Shown piece after piece: positions 6,799-9,665 of a DNA stretch of 9,665 nt; the stretch's first letter is position 1; each line of letters opens with the position of its first letter. The position numbers and the translations under genes were made by a program. A model generated the notes under the pieces. That model saw only the letters and a list, made by a program, of their open reading frames with translations, did not search any database and had not been told where the DNA came from. This stretch comes from Sphingomonas sp. (GTDB taxonomy: Bacteria > Pseudomonadota > Alphaproteobacteria > Sphingomonadales > Sphingomonadaceae). Where the stretch lies: contig JAFBAM010000197.1 of assembly GCA_019247755.1 (NCBI GenBank), positions 1 to 9,665 of the forward strand, read 5' to 3'.

Positions 6799-7853
6799 TT
6801 CCGCCCGGCTCGACGATCGGCATCATCGGCGGCGGCCAGCTCGGCCGCATGCTCTCGGTCGCAGCCGCGCAGCTTGGCTACAAGACCCACATCTACGATC
6901 CCCACGAACATAGCTGCGCCGACGACGTCGCGGCCTATCGGACACGCGCGGCATTCGAGAGCGTGGAGGCGATGCAGCGGTTCGGCGAAAGCGTCGACGT
7001 CGCGACCTACGAGTTCGAGAATGTCCCGGTCGAACCGCTGAAAGTCCTGGGCGACAAGCTCAGTCCGGGGGTCCGCTCGCTTGAGGCCGCGCAGGACCGG
7101 GCGCAGGAAAAAGAGTTCATCGAAAAATGCGGCGGCCGGGTTGCGCCATGGCGCGCGGTCGCGAGCCTCGGCGACGTCGAGGAGACCATCGGGCAGCTGC
7201 GGATTCCCCTGGTCCTCAAGACCCGCCGATACGGCTACGACGGCAAGGGGCAGGCGTGGATTCGCTCCGAAGCCGAGGCCGCTGAAGCCTGGAGCGCGAT
7301 CGGCGAGGAACCGGCGGTGGCCGAGGCCGGCGTCGCCTTCGCCGCCGAATTTTCGGTCATCATCGCCCGCTGGGCGGACGGGCGCCACGTCTTCTGGGAC
7401 TCGCCCGAGAACGAGCATCGCGATGGCATCCTGCGCCGCTCGACCGTCCCCTGCAGTCACCTCGTGGCCCAGCAGGTCCCGTCAGCACGCACCGCCGCGC
7501 TGAAGATCGCCGAGGCCTTGGGCCACGTCGGCGTGCTGACCGTCGAGTTCTTCGCCAGCGCCCAAGGCCCGGTCGTCAACGAGATCGCGCCGCGCGTCCA
7601 CAACAGCGGCCACTGGACGATCGAAGGCGCGGTGACGTCGCAGTTCGAGCAGCACATCCGCGCGATCTGCGACCTCCCGCCCGGCGTGACCGGACTGATC
7701 CGCGGGCATGCCGTGATGGAAAATCTCATCGGACCGGAGATTGAGCGCTGGCCCGAACTGGTCGCGGAGCGCGGTGCCCACGTCCACATCTACGACAAGG
7801 GCGAGGCTCGCCCCGGCCGCAAGATGGGCCACGTCACGCGCGTGATTCGCTGA
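6795..7853 (+). CDS. purK: N5-carboxyaminoimidazole ribonucleotide synthase
   Basis: PurK uses ATP and bicarbonate to carboxylate aminoimidazole ribonucleotide, giving the N5-CAIR consumed by PurE. The 352-residue protein has the ATP-grasp layout: an N-terminal GIIGGGQLGRML nucleotide-fold motif (9-20), TYEFENVP (71-78), the ATP-binding LKTRRYGYDGKGQ (141-153), the carboxyl-phosphate region ENEHRDGILRRSTVP (205-219), the metal and ATP site NEIAPRVHNSGHWT (262-275), and the C-terminal GEARPGRKMGHV (336-347). All expected landmarks are intact and the length is typical. The ATG at 6795 lies inside the last codons of purE and has no strong ribosome binding site of its own, so translation probably depends on ribosomes finishing purE. 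No clear terminator follows the stop. Confidence 0.97.
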   Translation: MIPPGSTIGIIGGGQLGRMLSVAAAQLGYKTHIYDPHEHSCADDVAAYRTRAAFESVEAMQRFGESVDVATYEFENVPVEPLKVLGDKLSPGVRSLEAAQDRAQEKEFIEKCGGRVAPWRAVASLGDVEETIGQLRIPLVLKTRRYGYDGKGQAWIRSEAEAAEAWSAIGEEPAVAEAGVAFAAEFSVIIARWADGRHVFWDSPENEHRDGILRRSTVPCSHLVAQQVPSARTAALKIAEALGHVGVLTVEFFASAQGPVVNEIAPRVHNSGHWTIEGAVTSQFEQHIRAICDLPPGVTGLIRGHAVMENLIGPEIERWPELVAERGAHVHIYDKGEARPGRKMGHVTRVIR

Positions 7854-7960
7854 TCCCTATCGGAAGCGGACTTAATGCCGTTTCGCGTCGGCGTATAAGG
7901 CGCCGCCGCCGAATCTGAGTCGTATCGACGGCCTGTGTCTCTGATCCGGGGGACTAAGAC
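7854..7960 (+). promoter_or_regulatory. Intergenic leader with a possible promoter for the secreted protein gene
   Basis: The 107-bp gap contains TATAAG (7894-7899), a good -10 hexamer, but no matching -35 at 16-18 bp: CTTAAT (7871-7876) is the nearest. The -10 lies in the loop of a short CGGCG/CGCCG inverted repeat (7889-7905). There is no T-run to make that a purK terminator. CGGGGGA (7947-7953), seven bases before the next ATG, is a strong ribosome binding site. Confidence 0.3.
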
Positions 7961-8440
7961 ATGATTCGACACAAGAAGCTTATACTCGCCTTCGCTGCCG
8001 CGACGCTTGCCATTACCCAGGTCGCAAGCGCGGCCGGCATTGACGCCAAGGCGTGGACCGGCACCTGGCATCTCGATGCCGCCAAGTCGAAATGGGCTGC
8101 TCCAGGCAAGGAGCAGAGCGAGACGAGGACCTATAGTTGGGCAGACGGAAAGCTGACGATGAAGTCGACGTTCAAGAATGGGGCCGGCAAGGACACGACC
8201 TTCACCTATTCAGCTGCTCTGGATGGCAAGAATTACCCGATGGTCGGCAACGCCAACGGCGACAGCATCGCCATCACGGCGGTGAACGAGCATGCCTTGA
8301 AGGCGACTTCGAGCCTCAAGGGCAAGACGATGGTGGTTACCGACGCGAGCGTCACCGCGGACGGCAAGCACCTCACGCTGAAGCGCACATATGTCGGCAT
8401 GAAGGGCTCGCCGACCGAAGTGCTGGAGTTTAACCGCTAA
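7961..8440 (+). CDS. Small secreted protein of unknown function
   Basis: I do not recognise a named family. The protein has 159 residues with a Sec signal peptide (MIRHKK, hydrophobic segment 7-23, cleavage after VASA at 24), leaving about 135 residues, so it is probably periplasmic or secreted. The mature part begins with a TGTWHLDAAKSKW segment (33-45), a G-T-W-x-L-D/N-x-x-K-S pattern seen at the start of small lipocalin-like beta-barrel proteins. The rest alternates polar and hydrophobic residues with turns such as ADGK, NGAGKD, LDGK and TADGK, consistent with an all-beta barrel. It has no cysteine, so no disulfide and no lipobox. It follows purK but has its own leader and ribosome binding site, and is closed by a terminator, so it is likely an independent unit. 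Coding status is well supported; function is not. Confidence 0.85.
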   Translation: MIRHKKLILAFAAATLAITQVASAAGIDAKAWTGTWHLDAAKSKWAAPGKEQSETRTYSWADGKLTMKSTFKNGAGKDTTFTYSAALDGKNYPMVGNANGDSIAITAVNEHALKATSSLKGKTMVVTDASVTADGKHLTLKRTYVGMKGSPTEVLEFNR

Positions 8441-8451
8441 CTCACCAAGTG

Positions 8452-8481
8452 ACGCCCGGTGCAGGGGAACACGCCGGGCGT
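8452..8481. terminator. Shared hairpin terminator between convergent genes
   Basis: ACGCCCGG (8452-8459) pairs perfectly with CCGGGCGT (8474-8481) around a 14-base loop, and two G-T wobbles can extend the stem. The hairpin sits in the 47-bp gap between the stop at 8440 and the leftward stop at 8488, so it can serve both directions. The rightward tail TGCCCTTTA is only weakly T-rich and the leftward tail has no T-run, so efficiency is uncertain. Confidence 0.7.
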
Positions 8482-8487
8482 TGCCCT

Positions 8488-9665
8488 TTACGGCGCCTCG
8501 ATAACCTCGATCGGGATTCCCAGCTTCTCGAGCTGTGGCCGGACCTTTGCCGCATCGCCGACCACGATCCAGGTGAAGCCCTTCGGGTCCATCGCTGCTC
8601 GCGCCGCCTGGTCGAGTTTTTCGGTCGTAAGACTGCGATACTCGGGCGCCAGCGTCTCATAATAATTGTCGGGCTTGCCGAGCATGTCGATGTCCATCAG
8701 CGCGCCCAGCACGGCGCCCGAGGTCTCGAACTGGCCGGGCAGCTGATTGATGCTCTTCGTCACCACGCGGTCACGCTCCTCCTGGGTCACGCCCTTGGTC
8801 GTCAGGAACTCCGTGATTTGCCGGTTGAGCTCGGCCAGTGAATCTCCCGTCCGGTCCGCCTGGACCGGCGCCGATACGATGTAAGGCACCGCGTGCAGCA
8901 TGACGGCCTCGTTGCCTCCCACGCCATAGGACCAACCCTTGTCTTCACGCAGGTCCATGTTGAGCCGGGCTGTGAAGTCACCGCCCAGCGCATCGTTGGC
9001 AGCATCGAACGGCACGATGTCACTCTTGGGGTCGATCGGCATCAGCTGCCCGCCGACGATGCTCGACTGCGGCGCCCCAGGCCGGTTGATCAGCAGTATT
9101 TTAGGGCTCGTTGGCCGCGGCAGCGCCGCCGGGAAGTTCTTCACGCCCTTCGCCGTCGCGGGCGGCGCCCACTGGCCGAACCTCGCCTCGAGCAGCGGCT
9201 GGACCTCGGCGATCGGCCGGTCCGAGACGACGAAGATTTTCACATTGTCGGGCCGCAACCAGCGCTGCTGGAACGCTACCAAATCGGCGCGGGTCAACTT
9301 CTCGATTGCCTTCGGATCGCCGCCGCCCGGGCCGCCATAGGGATGGTTCGGGCCATAAAGCACGACCGGCAGAAGGCGCCTCGCCACCCGCGTCGGGTCC
9401 TTCTGCGTCTGCGCGATGCTGGTCAGCGTGCCCGCACGAACACGGTCCAGGTCGCCCTCACGGAAAGCGGCATCCTTCACAACATCGCTCATCAGGTCGA
9501 GCGAGGGCGCGAGGTTCGCCGACAGCGCGTTCAGCATAACGTACGAGCGGTCCGCACCATTGCTGGTGCTGACGTCGGCGCCCAGCCGCTCCTCGGTCTC
9601 CGCGACCTGCTGCGAGCTGAGCTTGGACGTGCCCTCGTCGAGCAGGTCCATGGTCAGCGCCGCCA
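8488..9665 (-). CDS. M16 (insulinase/pitrilysin-like) peptidase, C-terminal part, cut by window edge
   Basis: About 391 codons are visible, ending at TAA 8490-8488; the frame stays open through the right edge, so the ATG at 9651 is internal. The fragment covers a complete M16 pair: an N-lobe (from LLDEGTSKLSSQQVAE, with ERLGADVST and DRSYVMLNALS), then an M16_C lobe with the substrate-binding R-x-x-x-G-x-x-Y motif (REDKGWSY, bases 8926-8949). At the place where active M16 proteins have HxxEH just before the L-x-x-G-T segment, this one reads A-L-T-M-D, so the visible half cannot bind zinc. The simplest explanation is that it is the inactive second half of a ~900-residue exported zinc protease whose first half carries HxxEH beyond the window. 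A separate inactive partner subunit is the alternative. Confidence 0.9.
   Translation of the reverse strand, partial: AALTMDLLDEGTSKLSSQQVAETEERLGADVSTSNGADRSYVMLNALSANLAPSLDLMSDVVKDAAFREGDLDRVRAGTLTSIAQTQKDPTRVARRLLPVVLYGPNHPYGGPGGGDPKAIEKLTRADLVAFQQRWLRPDNVKIFVVSDRPIAEVQPLLEARFGQWAPPATAKGVKNFPAALPRPTSPKILLINRPGAPQSSIVGGQLMPIDPKSDIVPFDAANDALGGDFTARLNMDLREDKGWSYGVGGNEAVMLHAVPYIVSAPVQADRTGDSLAELNRQITEFLTTKGVTQEERDRVVTKSINQLPGQFETSGAVLGALMDIDMLGKPDNYYETLAPEYRSLTTEKLDQAARAAMDPKGFTWIVVGDAAKVRPQLEKLGIPIEVIEAP

Noticed and set aside
6462..7460. 332-codon minus-strand open frame opposite purE and purK
   Set aside because: Both purE and purK are complete with every family motif. The opposite frame crosses their junction and has low-complexity Ala/Arg composition.
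7889..7905. Terminator after purK (CGGCG/CGCCG hairpin)
   Set aside because: The stem is only five pairs, there is no T-run, and the loop contains a TATAAG that looks more like a -10 box.
1..9665. Mobile element, prophage, toxin-antitoxin, defence system or CRISPR array
   Set aside because: No transposase or integrase motifs, no regularly spaced direct repeats and no atypical gene block. All stretches are accounted for by housekeeping or envelope genes and short intergenic gaps.

Overview
The window is GC-rich bacterial chromosome, densely packed with ordinary genes. The protein sequences, the divergent purE-purK / GGDEF arrangement and the exported Asp-box propeller protein best fit an alphaproteobacterium, probably of the order Sphingomonadales. 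That placement is inferred from protein character and gene neighbourhood, not from a marker gene. I see no insertion sequence, phage gene, CRISPR array, tRNA or rRNA.

Layout. Bases 1-3551 hold a leftward pair: a large exported beta-propeller protein with eleven Asp-box motifs, followed with an 8-nt overlap by galE, which is cut by the left window edge. A 147-bp divergent promoter region (3552-3698) leads rightward into a cytosolic-carboxypeptidase-like M14 zinc peptidase, whose stop codon overlaps the start of gpmA (phosphoglycerate mutase) by one base. gpmA ends tail to tail with a small leftward diguanylate cyclase; their stop codons overlap by 4 nt. A second divergent region (6136-6315) separates the cyclase from purE-purK (de novo purine synthesis, 4-nt overlap). 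Downstream of purK is a small secreted protein of unknown function (7961-8440). A hairpin terminator apparently shared with the converging gene follows, and then the C-terminal part of an M16 (insulinase-like) peptidase enters from the right edge; its visible half lacks the zinc motif.

How the genes fit together. purE and purK catalyse consecutive steps and gpmA is glycolytic, so the centre of the window is central metabolism. The GGDEF enzyme uses GTP, a purine end product, to make c-di-GMP, but its placement next to purE need not mean a functional link. The M14, M16 and propeller proteins are a peptidase and envelope layer whose substrates cannot be read from sequence.

I found no convincing new multi-gene system. 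The points most worth a second look are the translational coupling of the M14 peptidase to gpmA and of the propeller protein to galE, the self-contained coiled-coil GGDEF protein, the missing zinc motif in the visible M16 half, and two palindromes in the divergent promoter regions. No stretch of more than 300 bases lacks a gene.
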